Below are positions 56,233 to 64,000 of a stretch of 64,000 bases of DNA, piece after piece. This DNA comes from Rhizorhabdus histidinilytica. Lineage in GTDB: Bacteria > Pseudomonadota > Alphaproteobacteria > Sphingomonadales > Sphingomonadaceae. Made by a program: the position numbers and the translations under genes. The notes beneath the pieces are model-generated. The model was not told the DNA's origin. It saw only the letters and a list, made by a program, of their open reading frames with translations, and ran no database searches. The number at the start of each line of letters is the position of its first letter. The stretch's first letter is position 1. Location of the stretch: NCBI RefSeq assembly GCF_900167915.1, contig NZ_FUYM01000002.1, forward strand, positions 248,001-312,000. The letters run 5' to 3'.

Positions 56233-57075
56233 TCAGTCCTTCGACGCGTTGGCCGAGCGGTTCTGTTCCTTGGCGGTCTTCTTGACCTCGCCCTTGCCCA
56301 TGGCGGAGACGAGGACGTTGCCCGATCCGTTGAAATTGGCAGCGGGCAGCGTCGCGGTCGCATCGCCGACCTGCATCACCACCGACTGGACGGTGCCGCG
56401 GGCGGTCGAGCGGACGTCTTGCACCGTGCCGATCACCCGGCCGCGCGCGTCCTGTACCAGCATGCCGGGGGCGACGTCGAAGCTGCCGGCCGCATTGGCG
56501 GCGGCGCTGCCCGCGAGCGCGAGCTGGCCGAGGCCGCCCGAGGCGGTGCCGGCGGCATTGCCCGAGCCGGTGGCGCTGCCGCGCGCCGCGGAAGCCGAGT
56601 TCGCCGCGCTGCCGGCCGCATTGCCGGCGAGCCCGGCGGCCTGACCGGCGGTCGACCGCGCGGTCGAGGCGACCCCGCCGACCGCACCGCGCACCGCATC
56701 GGTGCCGACGAGCTGGGCGTCGGCGCTACCGCCGGCCGAGCCGGTGGCGCCGGCGGTGGCATTGTTGATCGTGCCGCCCAGGCTGCCGTCGGCCTGGCCG
56801 TTGCCCGAAACCTTGCCGCTGCGGCGGTCGACCTTGCCGTTGCCGCGCGCGGAGACGGCGCTGTCGGCGCTGCCGGTCACGTCGGAGCCGAGCCGGCCGA
56901 CGCTGCCGCCCAGGCTGCCCGAGCCGCCCAGCGTGCCGCCGACCATGCCGCCGATCCCTCCCAGGCCGCCGCCGAGGCCACCACCCAGGCCACCGCCGCC
57001 CAGAAGCTGGGCCGGGGCCGGAGCGGCCATGATCGCGAGCGCGGTGATCGCGCTGCCCCAGAACATCGTCTTCAT
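56233..57075 (-). CDS. Secreted glycine/alanine-rich protein with PRC-barrel-like C-terminus
   Basis: 280 residues. Signal peptide (MKTMFWGSAITALAIMAAPAPA, cut before QLL). Residues 25-60 are almost pure Gly/Leu repeats (GGGLGGGLGG type). Residues 60-195 are low-complexity Ala/Gly/Ser/Thr with QADGSLGG and GGVASTARS-like units. The last 85 residues look folded: FDVAPGMLVQDARGRVIGTVQDVRST then VVMQVGDATATLPAANF, the pattern of a PRC-barrel. The tail is basic. I do not recognise a named family for the whole. The next gene (110 bases upstream) is a secreted subtilisin-like protease whose mature N-terminus also begins QLL. Confidence 0.85.
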   Translation of the reverse strand: MKTMFWGSAITALAIMAAPAPAQLLGGGGLGGGLGGGLGGIGGMVGGTLGGSGSLGGSVGRLGSDVTGSADSAVSARGNGKVDRRSGKVSGNGQADGSLGGTINNATAGATGSAGGSADAQLVGTDAVRGAVGGVASTARSTAGQAAGLAGNAAGSAANSASAARGSATGSGNAAGTASGGLGQLALAGSAAANAAGSFDVAPGMLVQDARGRVIGTVQDVRSTARGTVQSVVMQVGDATATLPAANFNGSGNVLVSAMGKGEVKKTAKEQNRSANASKD

Positions 57076-57185
57076 CGCACTGTTCCTTTCCGGTTGTGGG
57101 CGGCATCGATGCCGCTCATTAAGGCAACGGGAGGAACTTGGCTTTTCATCCCCGGCGGCGAAGAAAAATTTATTCCGTCACGATC

Positions 57186-58451
57186 TCAACGCGTTGCACA
57201 GTCGCCGCAGACGATGCCGCGCCCGGTCAACCGGCCCTTGCCGCGCGCTTCGGCGGCCAGCGCCGCGATCGCGCGCGCGCGCGCGGGCCGCTCCGCCGCC
57301 GCCAGCCGGGCGATCCGCCCGACGACGAAGGGGGCGGCATAGGATGTGCCGCGCACCATCCCCGTCCCGCCGGCGGCCTTGGCCGCGCGCAGGCCTGCGC
57401 CGGGGGCGGCGAAATCGAGATGGCGCGCCTTGCCCGCCTCGATCAATGGGCGCCCGCGGGCATCGACGCCGGTGACGGCGATGACCTGCGGATAGGAGGC
57501 GGGGTAGGCGGGCGGGGCGGCCGCCCCGTCATTGCCGACTGCCGCGACGATCAGCATGCCGCGCCGGTCGGCGGCGGCGATCGCGCGGGCGAGCAGCGGA
57601 TTGTCGGGGCCGGCGAGGCTGATGTTGACGACCGCGACGTCGCTGGTCGCGAACCAGCCCAGCGCGCGGGCTATGGCGAGGGCGCTGCCGCCCTTCGGGT
57701 CGCGGCCGAAGATGTCGGCGACCAGCAGGCGGCTCTGCGGGGAGACGCCGCGCACCGCGCCGCGGCCGACGAGGATCGAGGCGATCGCGGTGGCGTGGTC
57801 GCCGGGCGCGGGAGCGCCGGCCGCGAAGCCGCGCTGGACGATGCCGGCGGGCAGCGCCGGATGGGCCGCGACGCCGCCGTCGATCAGGCCGATCGGCGCG
57901 CTCGGGCCGCTGGGGGAAGCCGGGCTGGCGCCGCCCGTCCGGACCGGCGCGCCGCCGCTCGGCTGATAGATGGGGTTGGACTGGACCTCGGCGCCGGGCA
58001 CGAGCTGGCGAAGGCGGCGTTCGGCGCGGGCGAGGCTCATGCCGTCGGGCGTGCGCAGCCGCGCGGTGCGGATGCCGAGGCCGTCGATCGTATCCTGTCC
58101 GGCCAGGGTGAAGCCCGCGGCGGTGGCCGCCCGCAGCGCCTCGGCGGTGGCATCGATCAGGATCAGTTCGCCCTTCACCGCGGGATCGCCGCGCGCATCG
58201 ATGTCCAGCGCCTCCGGATGCTGTCGGACCAGCGCGTCGAGCCGCATGATCCGCTGGCGTGCCAGCCGGTCGACCAGGTCGCCGGTGCGGTCGACCGTGT
58301 CGGACAGCCTGTCGCCGACCGTTTCGCCGAGCCGGCCGAGGCCCTGCGTCGCCTGGCCGATCGCGCCGCCGACCGGTGGCAGCAACTGCGCGACGGCACT
58401 CCCGGCCATCGCGGCCAGCGCCGCTGCCATTATAGTCTTGCCGAATCGCAT
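57186..58451 (-). CDS. Secreted S8 (subtilisin-like) serine protease
   Basis: 421 residues from the ATG at 58451, giving a signal peptide (MRFGKTIMAAALAAMAGSAVA). A helical prodomain-like region (about 30-155) precedes the catalytic domain. Triad residues: Asp191 in IGLIDGGV, His219 in PGDHATAIASIL and Ser370 in RGTSYAAPFVVG; the oxyanion Asn307 is in AAVGNDG. The catalytic domain is compact, and the C-terminus has two cysteines (CGDC). Divergent from an ECF sigma gene 131 bases away (or 38 if that gene starts at its ATG). Confidence 0.93.
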   Translation of the reverse strand: MRFGKTIMAAALAAMAGSAVAQLLPPVGGAIGQATQGLGRLGETVGDRLSDTVDRTGDLVDRLARQRIMRLDALVRQHPEALDIDARGDPAVKGELILIDATAEALRAATAAGFTLAGQDTIDGLGIRTARLRTPDGMSLARAERRLRQLVPGAEVQSNPIYQPSGGAPVRTGGASPASPSGPSAPIGLIDGGVAAHPALPAGIVQRGFAAGAPAPGDHATAIASILVGRGAVRGVSPQSRLLVADIFGRDPKGGSALAIARALGWFATSDVAVVNISLAGPDNPLLARAIAAADRRGMLIVAAVGNDGAAAPPAYPASYPQVIAVTGVDARGRPLIEAGKARHLDFAAPGAGLRAAKAAGGTGMVRGTSYAAPFVVGRIARLAAAERPARARAIAALAAEARGKGRLTGRGIVCGDCATR

Positions 58452-58512
58452 CGGGATCAACTTCCTTTCACGGCCGTTATGATCAACGGATGTCGTCGCA
58501 TCGGGTTGCATG

Positions 58513-58544
58513 GGATGAAACGGGCGAGATCATCCGTTTCATCC
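58513..58544. promoter_or_regulatory. Perfect 11-bp inverted repeat in the protease/sigma divergent region
   Basis: ggatgaaacgg at 58513-58523 and ccgtttcatcc at 58534-58544 are exact inverted copies with a 10-base spacer. It lies between the protease start (58451) and the preferred sigma-factor start (58583), so it is placed to serve both genes. The GAAAC/GTTTC halves resemble ECF -35 elements, but the spacing within the dyad is too short for a single ECF promoter. Confidence 0.55.
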
Positions 58545-58582
58545 TCAAGGCGGTCGATGGGACGGAGCTGAGGACCAGCGAT

Positions 58583-59074
58583 GTGACCGAGTTCGAACGT
58601 GCGTTGCTCGATCTGCTGCCGCGATTGCGGCGGTTTGCGCGCGCGCTCGCCCTCGACGCGGCCGACGCCGACGATCTTTGCCAGATCGCGCTCGAACGCG
58701 CGCTCAAGGCGGAGGCGCAGTGGGAAAAGGGCAGCAGGCTGGATTCGTGGATGTACAGGATCATGCGCAATTGCTGGATCGACGAGGTTCGAGCGCGCAA
58801 GCGCCGGTCGGAGACTTTCGTCGCCGAGGAGGAAGGGCTCGCGGTGGGCGAGGCCGATGATCGCCGGATCGAAGCGCGGGTCGAGCTGGGCCATGTCGAT
58901 CGGGCGATGGCGGCCCTGCCGCCCGAGCAGCGCGAGGTGATCGCCCTGATCCTGGTGGAGGGGCTGGCCTATAGGGAGGCCGCCGAACTGCTCGACCTGC
59001 CGATGGGGACGATCACGTCGCGGCTGGTGCGCGGACGGCAGGCGCTGCTGGAGATGCTGGGAGAAGCGGCATGA
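58583..59074 (+). CDS. ECF-type RNA polymerase sigma factor
   Basis: 163 residues from the GTG at 58583, which gives VTEFERALLDLLPRLRRFARAL, the typical ECF beginning, with a GAGG nine bases upstream. An ATG at 58490 is in frame but has no ribosome site and would run through the inverted repeat. Sigma2 region: DADDLCQIALERALK and DSWMYRIMRNCWIDEVR. Sigma4 region: LPPEQREVIALILVEGLAYREAAELLDLPMGTITSRLVRGR. No C-terminal extra domain. The stop overlaps the anti-sigma gene (ATGA). Confidence 0.93.
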   Translation: MTEFERALLDLLPRLRRFARALALDAADADDLCQIALERALKAEAQWEKGSRLDSWMYRIMRNCWIDEVRARKRRSETFVAEEEGLAVGEADDRRIEARVELGHVDRAMAALPPEQREVIALILVEGLAYREAAELLDLPMGTITSRLVRGRQALLEMLGEAA

Positions 59075-59772
59075 CCGAGGATCAGATCATCGCCTATGTC
59101 GATGGAGAGCTCGGCCCGATCGAGGCGCTGCGCTTCGAGCGGGCGATGGAGGCCGATGCGGCGCTGGCCGCCGCGGTCGGACGGCACCGCGCGCTGCGCG
59201 ACCGGGTCGCCAGCCATTTCGCGCCGATCGCCGCCGAGCCGGTTCCCGCGCGCCTCGCGGCGATGGTCGATCCGTCGTCCAACGTCGTCGCCTTTCCGGC
59301 CCGGCCGCGCCGCTGGTTCGACGCGGGCGGGCGCTATGCCGCGATCGCAGCCACGCTGGTGGCCGGGCTGGTGCTGGGGCAGGTGCTGCCGCGCGGGCCG
59401 GCCGCGCCGATCGGCGAACGGAACGGCGCGATCATGGCGCAGGGTGGGCTCGCCGCCGCGCTCGACAGGGACCTCGCAGCCGCGCCGGAGAACGGCGCCT
59501 ATCGGATCGGGGTCAGCTTCGTCAGCCGCGACCGGCGCTATTGCCGCACCTTCAGCGGCAACGCTGGCGCGGGGCTGGGCTGTCATGGGCCGGAAGGCTG
59601 GGCACTGGTTCGCTTCGTCGCCGGAAGTGGTAGTGAAGAGCAGGGCGCCTATCGCCAGGCCGGCAGCGCCTCGGCCGACGTGCTCGAGGCGGCGCAGGCG
59701 ATGATGGCGGGCGACCCGCTCGACGCCGATGCCGAGCGGCGCGCGCGCGACTCGGGCTGGCGCCTGCGATGA
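59071..59772 (+). CDS. Membrane anti-sigma factor
   Basis: 233 residues. The cytoplasmic N-terminus (about 1-80) has the anti-sigma form IIAYVDGELGPIEALRFERAM, with no HxxxCxxC zinc motif, then one membrane segment at about 88-106 (RYAAIAATLVAGLVLGQVL). The periplasmic part (about 110-233) contains two cysteines (RRYCRTF and GLGCHG) that could form a disulfide and act as a sensor. Its start overlaps the sigma gene, as expected for a cognate pair. The nearby secreted protease is an obvious regulatory candidate but this is unproven. Confidence 0.9.
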   Translation: MTEDQIIAYVDGELGPIEALRFERAMEADAALAAAVGRHRALRDRVASHFAPIAAEPVPARLAAMVDPSSNVVAFPARPRRWFDAGGRYAAIAATLVAGLVLGQVLPRGPAAPIGERNGAIMAQGGLAAALDRDLAAAPENGAYRIGVSFVSRDRRYCRTFSGNAGAGLGCHGPEGWALVRFVAGSGSEEQGAYRQAGSASADVLEAAQAMMAGDPLDADAERRARDSGWRLR

Positions 59773-59878
59773 ACGCAGGCTGACATTTTGGGGCGGCATT
59801 CGTTGCAATGCTGAAATATGGCGGAAAGGAAAAGGCGCGAGGGAGGTTCCACGCCCCTCTTGCGGAAGGATATCGCGC

Positions 59879-60091
59879 ATGCCGCTCCAGTCGGCTCGCG
59901 CCGCCTCTAAAGGCGCTGCCCCGTTCAAGGCCAGCGCGATCGGTTGCGAGAATGGCCGCCATTCGGCGGTCAGCGCCAGCAAGGTCGAGATCAACGGCGT
60001 CGTCCACGCCATCTGCCGCCATTGCGGCTGCGAGCTGATGCGCCTCGGCGCCTCGCGCCGGTGGTTCCGAACCGGGCAGATGGGCGGCTGA
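59879..60091 (+). CDS. Small cysteine-rich (zinc-ribbon-like) protein
   Basis: 70 residues starting after ggaagga, nine bases upstream of the ATG. There are four cysteines: one in SAIGCENGR and three in ICRHCGCELMR (a CxxCxC cluster), suggesting a small metal site. The ending LGASRRWFRTG is basic and aromatic. There is no signal peptide. I believe similar short proteins occur in other sphingomonads, but no function is known to me. It lies alone between the anti-sigma and malate synthase genes. Confidence 0.65.
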   Translation: MPLQSARAASKGAAPFKASAIGCENGRHSAVSASKVEINGVVHAICRHCGCELMRLGASRRWFRTGQMGG

Positions 60092-60197
60092 TTGCATCTG
60101 TTCCTGATAGGAATAGATGTTTCAAATATTATCCAGATAGTGTGGAATGCCGGCTTGCGCTAAGCCCCGCCCATCCATTTTCGACAGCGAGGCGGCG
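60092..60197 (+). promoter_or_regulatory. AT-rich leader upstream of malate synthase
   Basis: The stretch around 60115-60140 (tttcaaatattatccagatag) is the most AT-rich in this part of the window. It offers TATTAT at 60127-60132 as a -10-like hexamer with no clean -35 at 17 bases, and TTGCAT at 60092-60097 with a weak partner. It probably holds the glcB promoter. Confidence 0.35.
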
Positions 60198-62300
60198 ATG
60201 AGCGACATGATCGACAGGGCGGGACTGAAGGTGGCGGACGCGCTGGTCCGCTTCATCGAGGATCGCGCGCTGCCTGGCACCGGGCTCGACGCCGCCGCCT
60301 TCTGGAACGGCACGGCGGCGATCTTCGCGCGCTTCGTGCCCGAGAATCGCGCGCTGCTCGCCACCCGCGACGAATTGCAGGCGAAGATCGACGCGTGGCA
60401 CCAGGCCCGCGCCGGCAAGCCGGTCGACCCGGCCGAGTACCGGGCGCTCCTGACGGAGATCGGCTATCTCGTCCCCGAGCCCGCGCCGTTCGCGGTCGGC
60501 ACCGCCAATGTCGATGCGGAGCTGGCGACGATGGCCGGTCCGCAGCTCGTCGTGCCGATCCTCAACGCCCGCTTCCTGCTTAACGCCGCCAACGCGCGCT
60601 GGGGCAGCCTCTATGACGCGCTCTACGGCACCGATGCGATCCCGGGTGCGGCCGCCGGCAAGGGCTATGATGCCGCGCGGGGCGGCCAGGTGATCGCCTG
60701 GGCCAAGGCGTTCCTCGACCAGGCGGTGCCGCTGGCGTCGGGACGCTGGGCCGATTGGGCGGGCGACGACCTCGCGCTCGCCGATCCGGCGCAGCTCGTC
60801 GGCCGCGCGGGCGACAACCTGCTGTTCCGCCACAACGGCCTGCATATCGAGGTGGTGATCGACCGAGGTCATGCGATCGGCAAGGACGATCCCGCCGGGA
60901 TCGCCGACGTCATCCTCGAATCGGCGCTGACGACGATTTGCGACCTCGAGGATTCGATCGCGGCGGTCGACGCGGAGGACAAGGTCGCCGCCTATGCCAA
61001 CTGGCTCGGCCTGATGAAGGGCGACCTGGAGGACACGTTCGAGAAGGGCGGAGCGATGATGACCCGCCGCCTCAACGGCGACCGCAGCTACACCGCACCC
61101 GACGGCGCCGGCTTCACCCTGCCGGGCCGCAGCCTGCTGTTCGTCCGCAATGTCGGCCACTTGATGACGACCCCGGCGGTGCGGCTCGCCGACGGTTCGG
61201 AGGCGCCGGAGGGTATCCTCGACGGCATCGTCACCAGCCTGATCGCGCTGCACGACCTGAAGGGTCTCGGCAAGCACCGCAACAGCGCCAGGGGCTCGGT
61301 CTATATCGTCAAGCCGAAGATGCACGGGCCGGACGAGGCGGCCTTCACCAATCGCCTGTTCGACGCGATCGAGGACCTGCTGGGCATGACGCGCCACACC
61401 CTCAAGGTCGGGGTGATGGACGAGGAGCGCCGCACCTCGGCCAACCTCGCCGCCTGCATCGCAGCGGTGAGGGACCGGATCATGTTCATCAACACCGGCT
61501 TCCTCGATCGCACCGGCGACGAGATGCACACTTCGATGCGGGCCGGTCCGATGATCCGCAAGGGCGACATGAAGACCAGCGACTGGATCGCCGCCTATGA
61601 GGACCGCAACGTCCAGATCGGCCTCGCCTGCGGGCTGTCCGGCAAGGCGCAGATCGGCAAGGGCATGTGGGCGGCGCCCGACAAGATGGCCGATATGCTC
61701 GCCCAGAAGATCGGCCATCCGAAGACCGGCGCCAACACCGCCTGGGTGCCGTCGCCGACCGCCGCGACGCTGCACGCGACCCATTATCACGCGGTCGACG
61801 TGTTCGCCCGGCAGGCGGAACGCAAGGCCGAGCTGGTCGCGAGTCTCGATCGGCTGCTGACCATCCCGGTGGCGGCCGGCAAGAACTGGAGTGCCGACGA
61901 GATTCGTGCCGAACTCGACAACAACGCCCAGGGCATCCTCGGCTATGTCGTCCGCTGGGTCGACCAGGGCGTCGGCTGCTCGAAGGTGCCCGATATCCAC
62001 GATGTCGGCCTGATGGAGGACCGCGCCACGCTGCGCATCTCGTCGCAGCACATGGCGAACTGGATGCTGCACGGCGTCGCCACGGCCGAGGAGATCGACG
62101 CCGCGCTCAAGCGCATGGCGGCCAAGGTCGACGCGCAGAATGCCGGTGATCCGCTCTATCGGCCGATGGCCGGGAACGAGGATCGCAGCCTTGCCTATCA
62201 GGCCGCCCGCGCGCTGGTGTTCGAGGGCGTCGAGCAGCCCAACGGCTATACCGAGCCGCTGCTCCACAGCTTCCGCCAGAAGGTGAAGGCGGCGGCCTGA
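60198..62300 (+). CDS. glcB: Malate synthase G
   Basis: Condenses glyoxylate with acetyl-CoA to malate in the glyoxylate pathway, complementing beta-oxidation earlier in the window. 700 residues from the ATG at 60198 (gcgaggcggcg upstream), slightly shorter than the 723 of Escherichia coli. Segments typical of isoform [64 protein letters not shown] with the Mg-site acids, and the catalytic-Asp region near [17 protein letters not shown] and [28 protein letters not shown]. No isocitrate lyase gene is visible. Confidence 0.97.
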   Translation: MSDMIDRAGLKVADALVRFIEDRALPGTGLDAAAFWNGTAAIFARFVPENRALLATRDELQAKIDAWHQARAGKPVDPAEYRALLTEIGYLVPEPAPFAVGTANVDAELATMAGPQLVVPILNARFLLNAANARWGSLYDALYGTDAIPGAAAGKGYDAARGGQVIAWAKAFLDQAVPLASGRWADWAGDDLALADPAQLVGRAGDNLLFRHNGLHIEVVIDRGHAIGKDDPAGIADVILESALTTICDLEDSIAAVDAEDKVAAYANWLGLMKGDLEDTFEKGGAMMTRRLNGDRSYTAPDGAGFTLPGRSLLFVRNVGHLMTTPAVRLADGSEAPEGILDGIVTSLIALHDLKGLGKHRNSARGSVYIVKPKMHGPDEAAFTNRLFDAIEDLLGMTRHTLKVGVMDEERRTSANLAACIAAVRDRIMFINTGFLDRTGDEMHTSMRAGPMIRKGDMKTSDWIAAYEDRNVQIGLACGLSGKAQIGKGMWAAPDKMADMLAQKIGHPKTGANTAWVPSPTAATLHATHYHAVDVFARQAERKAELVASLDRLLTIPVAAGKNWSADEIRAELDNNAQGILGYVVRWVDQGVGCSKVPDIHDVGLMEDRATLRISSQHMANWMLHGVATAEEIDAALKRMAAKVDAQNAGDPLYRPMAGNEDRSLAYQAARALVFEGVEQPNGYTEPLLHSFRQKVKAAA

Positions 62301-62329
62301 GCGCCGCTCGCCCGCTCTCCTCCTCGTCC

Positions 62330-62355
62330 GCCATTCCCGTGAAAGCGGGAATGGC
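62330..62355. terminator. Hairpin between convergent glcB and EF-hand genes
   Basis: Perfect 10-bp stem gccattcccg (62330-62339) and cgggaatggc (62346-62355) with a six-base loop, 30 bases after the glcB stop and 20 before the EF-hand gene's end. No T-run, so probably a bidirectional transcription or RNA-end structure. 'CATTCCCG' hairpins recur in sphingomonads. Confidence 0.6.
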
Positions 62356-62375
62356 GATGAAGCGGTTCCTGTTAC

Positions 62376-62771
62376 CTACTTCATGAACAGCATCGCCACC
62401 GACTGCTCGGCGACGCTGGCGACGCCGTCGCGGTTGGCGTCGGCCATGTCGAACAGCCCGAGCGGACGGGCCTGCGCTTCGGCCAGGCTCACCCTGCCGT
62501 CACCGTCGGTGTCGCATTTGTCGAACCAGCTCCGCCCGATATGGGTCAGGCCGCGGCCCTGGTCGGGCCGGGCGTTCTGGATCTCGCGATAGCGCTCGAA
62601 CTCGGCGGGGCTGACGAAGCCGTTCTTGTCGGCGTCCATCTCGGCGAACTGCTTCTTCGCGACGGCGGCGACCTCGGCACGGGTGATCGGGCGCTGGCCG
62701 AGCTCGAGCCCGGCATGGGCCGCGCTCGCGGCGGACAGCGAAAGCAAAGCAACGAACATCAAGCGGGTCAT
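62376..62771 (-). CDS. Secreted EF-hand calcium-binding protein
   Basis: 131 residues with a signal peptide (ends AAHA) and three EF-hand loops: DADKNGFVSPAEF, DTDGDGRVSLAEA and DANRDGVASVAEQ. The first two have full acidic ligand sets including the final Glu; the third also ends in Glu but carries Arg at position 4, so it may bind weakly. Likely a periplasmic calcium-responsive or buffering protein; no partner is evident. Convergent with glcB. Confidence 0.9.
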   Translation of the reverse strand: MTRLMFVALLSLSAASAAHAGLELGQRPITRAEVAAVAKKQFAEMDADKNGFVSPAEFERYREIQNARPDQGRGLTHIGRSWFDKCDTDGDGRVSLAEAQARPLGLFDMADANRDGVASVAEQSVAMLFMK

Positions 62772-62856
62772 GGTTTCGATCCCATGGTGAAAACGCGGTT
62801 CTGCTAGCCGGGATCAACTGACCGGGGCCTGAATGGGTTGCCTGCAGCCGCCGAGG

Positions 62857-63579
62857 CTACTTCACCACGCCGATCTGGAAATCGAACAGGATGCGGACCC
62901 AGACGCCCATTTGCGGCTTGCCGCCGATCCTGGGTGGGCGGATCTTGAACTGCCATGCCGCCTGCCGCAGCGCGCGCGCCAAGCCCGATCCGCGCGGAAA
63001 TTCCCCCAGCTCCTGGCAATCCTCGACGCGATAGTTGGGTACCGTCCGGCAAGCGATCATCCCCCAGCCGGCCTGTCGCTGCTCCTTGATGTAAAAGGCC
63101 ATTTCTGCCGGGGTCGGCTCGACATACCAGTCCGCGGGATAGAGCTTCTCGCCGCCGGGGCCTTCGCCCGGCCCCTCGCCCTCGCCGCTGCCGGCATCGG
63201 CGGCGCCGGGCGCGCTGTCGGCGCGCTGCGGGCGGATCTTGGAGATATCGCTCGCCCGGAAAACCTCCGAGCTGACGATCATCATCTTGAGCGGGGTCGG
63301 AGGCGGCGGGGGCAGCGGCGGCGGGGGCGGCGTCTTCTCGGTTTCCCGGCGCTGCGCGCGGGCCGAGGCCGCTGGCTTGGGCGCGGGATTCTCGGAAAAG
63401 GACAGCAGCGGGAAGCTCTTCAGTTCGGGCGTCAGCTTCTGCAGGGTCGCCGGAGTCAGCGACATCAGCAGGAAGAAGCCCAATATGTGGACGATGATCG
63501 CCAGGATGACGCCGGTTGCGCGGCGGCCGAGCAGGTCCCGGCGGATCGTCCATGATGGCGGAACGGAGGGCAGGCGCAT
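62857..63579 (-). CDS. TonB-like energy transducer
   Basis: 240 residues. Cytoplasmic N-terminus, one membrane segment (about 22-42, GVILAIIVHILGFFLLMSL) with the conserved His in the membrane helix (IVHIL), a Pro-rich spacer (PPPPPLPPPPPTP near 85-97), then a Gly/Glu-rich stretch and a C-terminal domain of about 90 residues with ACRTVPNYRVEDCQELGEF and two cysteines. The C-terminal domain resembles but does not closely match the TonB fold, so specificity is unclear. It lies 39 bases downstream of an efflux outer-membrane gene on the same strand. Confidence 0.82.
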   Translation of the reverse strand: MRLPSVPPSWTIRRDLLGRRATGVILAIIVHILGFFLLMSLTPATLQKLTPELKSFPLLSFSENPAPKPAASARAQRRETEKTPPPPPLPPPPPTPLKMMIVSSEVFRASDISKIRPQRADSAPGAADAGSGEGEGPGEGPGGEKLYPADWYVEPTPAEMAFYIKEQRQAGWGMIACRTVPNYRVEDCQELGEFPRGSGLARALRQAAWQFKIRPPRIGGKPQMGVWVRILFDFQIGVVK

Positions 63580-63618
63580 CGGCTGGTCCTGCCCGGCGAG
63601 AGCCGAGCGGCGTGAGGG

Positions 63619-64000
63619 TTACTGAGCGTCCTCTGGCCAGGCGCGACTGCCGCCCTTAGCCGTTGCCTGGGTGTCGATCAACTGGTCGCCGCCCAGCGCC
63701 TGGTAGAGGGTCACCAGATTCTGCCCCTTGAGCAGCCGCGCCTGAGCGAGGGTGCGTGCGGCGCCATAGGCGGTGCGCTGGGCGTCGAGCATGTTCAGAT
63801 AGGGATCGATGCCCTCGCGGTAGCGGGCATTGGCGAGGAACAGCGAGTCGCGCGCCGAGGCGTCGAGCCGGGTGCTGGCGGCGAGCTGCCGGTCGATCGT
63901 CGCGCGCCGGGCCAGCGCGTCGGCAACGTCGCGGAAGGCCGACTGGATCGCCTTCTGGTAGTTGGCGAGCGCCAGGTCGCGCTGGGCCTTCGAATAGCGA
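63619..64000 (-). CDS. TolC/NodT-family outer-membrane efflux protein, C-terminal fragment
   Basis: The last 126 codons are inside the window; the rest lies beyond the right edge. The reading frame shows the repeated coiled-coil pattern of RND outer-membrane factors: YQKAIQSAFRDVADALARR, RYREGIDPYLNMLDAQRT and the hallmark ending NLVTLYQALGG followed by a short tail. It would form the trimeric channel of a tripartite efflux pump whose other parts are presumably upstream, outside the window. Confidence 0.93.
   Translation of the reverse strand, partial: RYSKAQRDLALANYQKAIQSAFRDVADALARRATIDRQLAASTRLDASARDSLFLANARYREGIDPYLNMLDAQRTAYGAARTLAQARLLKGQNLVTLYQALGGDQLIDTQATAKGGSRAWPEDAQ

Noticed and set aside
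58513-58544. Reading the protease/sigma dyad as one ECF promoter
   Set aside because: Between AAC and CGT there are only 13 bases, too short for the usual ECF spacing, so it is listed as an operator candidate instead.

Overview
The window looks like a contiguous piece of chromosome from a high-GC alphaproteobacterium, most probably a member of the Sphingomonadaceae (Sphingomonas, Rhizorhabdus or a close relative). Four things point there: the pyridoxal-phosphate (C4, ALAS) type of hemA, the rimP-nusA-ylxR-infB-rbfA block, the secB / Tim44-like / mltA / smr arrangement, and the many short palindromic intergenic elements ending in motifs such as 'CGTTCGTCCC' or 'CATCCTGAGGA'. I assign the genus only tentatively. 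Almost every gene is a recognisable chromosomal gene. I saw no rRNA, tRNA, CRISPR array, transposase, integrase or prophage genes, and both window edges cut through genes.

Layout: (1) 1-5993, minus strand: thyA, folA, ribF, ileS, lspA and the start of a lipoprotein gene. (2) 6208-8560, plus strand: an overlapping trio of xth, an extended ribA and a YkuD-fold protein. (3) 8724-18047: a fatty-acid beta-oxidation locus with two divergent arms. The minus arm holds a DUF2147 protein, a FadL-type porin, an acyl-CoA ligase and a MerR regulator. The plus arm holds a thiolase, a hydroxyacyl-CoA dehydrogenase/enoyl-CoA hydratase fusion and an acyl-CoA dehydrogenase. (4) 18120-24158: a DEAD-box helicase, a membrane acyltransferase, a HI0933-type flavoprotein and prfC. 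(5) 24251-27913: periplasmic L,D-transpeptidase, M23 peptidase, SGNH esterase, then a STAS protein paired with a metallo-beta-lactamase-fold hydrolase. (6) 27958-39631: RNA and translation genes (truB, rpsO, pnp on plus; rbfA, infB, ylxR, a small tautomerase, nusA, rimP on minus), with tdk and two uncharacterised genes between. (7) 39858-51385: a chemoreceptor, hemA, murI, plsY, dprA, topA, trpS and murJ. (8) 51561-55969: the secB / Tim44-like / mltA / smr block and a CmlA/FloR-like drug exporter. (9) 56233-59772: a glycine-rich secreted protein, a subtilisin-like protease, and a divergent ECF sigma/anti-sigma pair, with a perfect 11-bp inverted repeat in the divergent promoter region. (10) 59879-64000: a small zinc-ribbon-like protein, malate synthase G, an EF-hand protein, a TonB-like protein and the end of a TolC/NodT-type efflux lipoprotein.

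The most unusual material is in the intergenic DNA. A roughly 270-bp compound palindrome (41731-42001) has a long imperfect outer stem enclosing four tight hairpins. Three dispersed copies of a roughly 140-bp palindrome-capped element lie near 6.0, 8.6 and 48.6 kb. A different roughly 150-bp inverted repeat at 51.4 kb shows paired, apparently compensatory differences between its arms. The protein-level candidates for a little-described system are the protease / sigma / anti-sigma / glycine-rich protein module and the STAS plus metallo-hydrolase pair. All functional statements are family-level inferences from reading the sequence; no database search was run.
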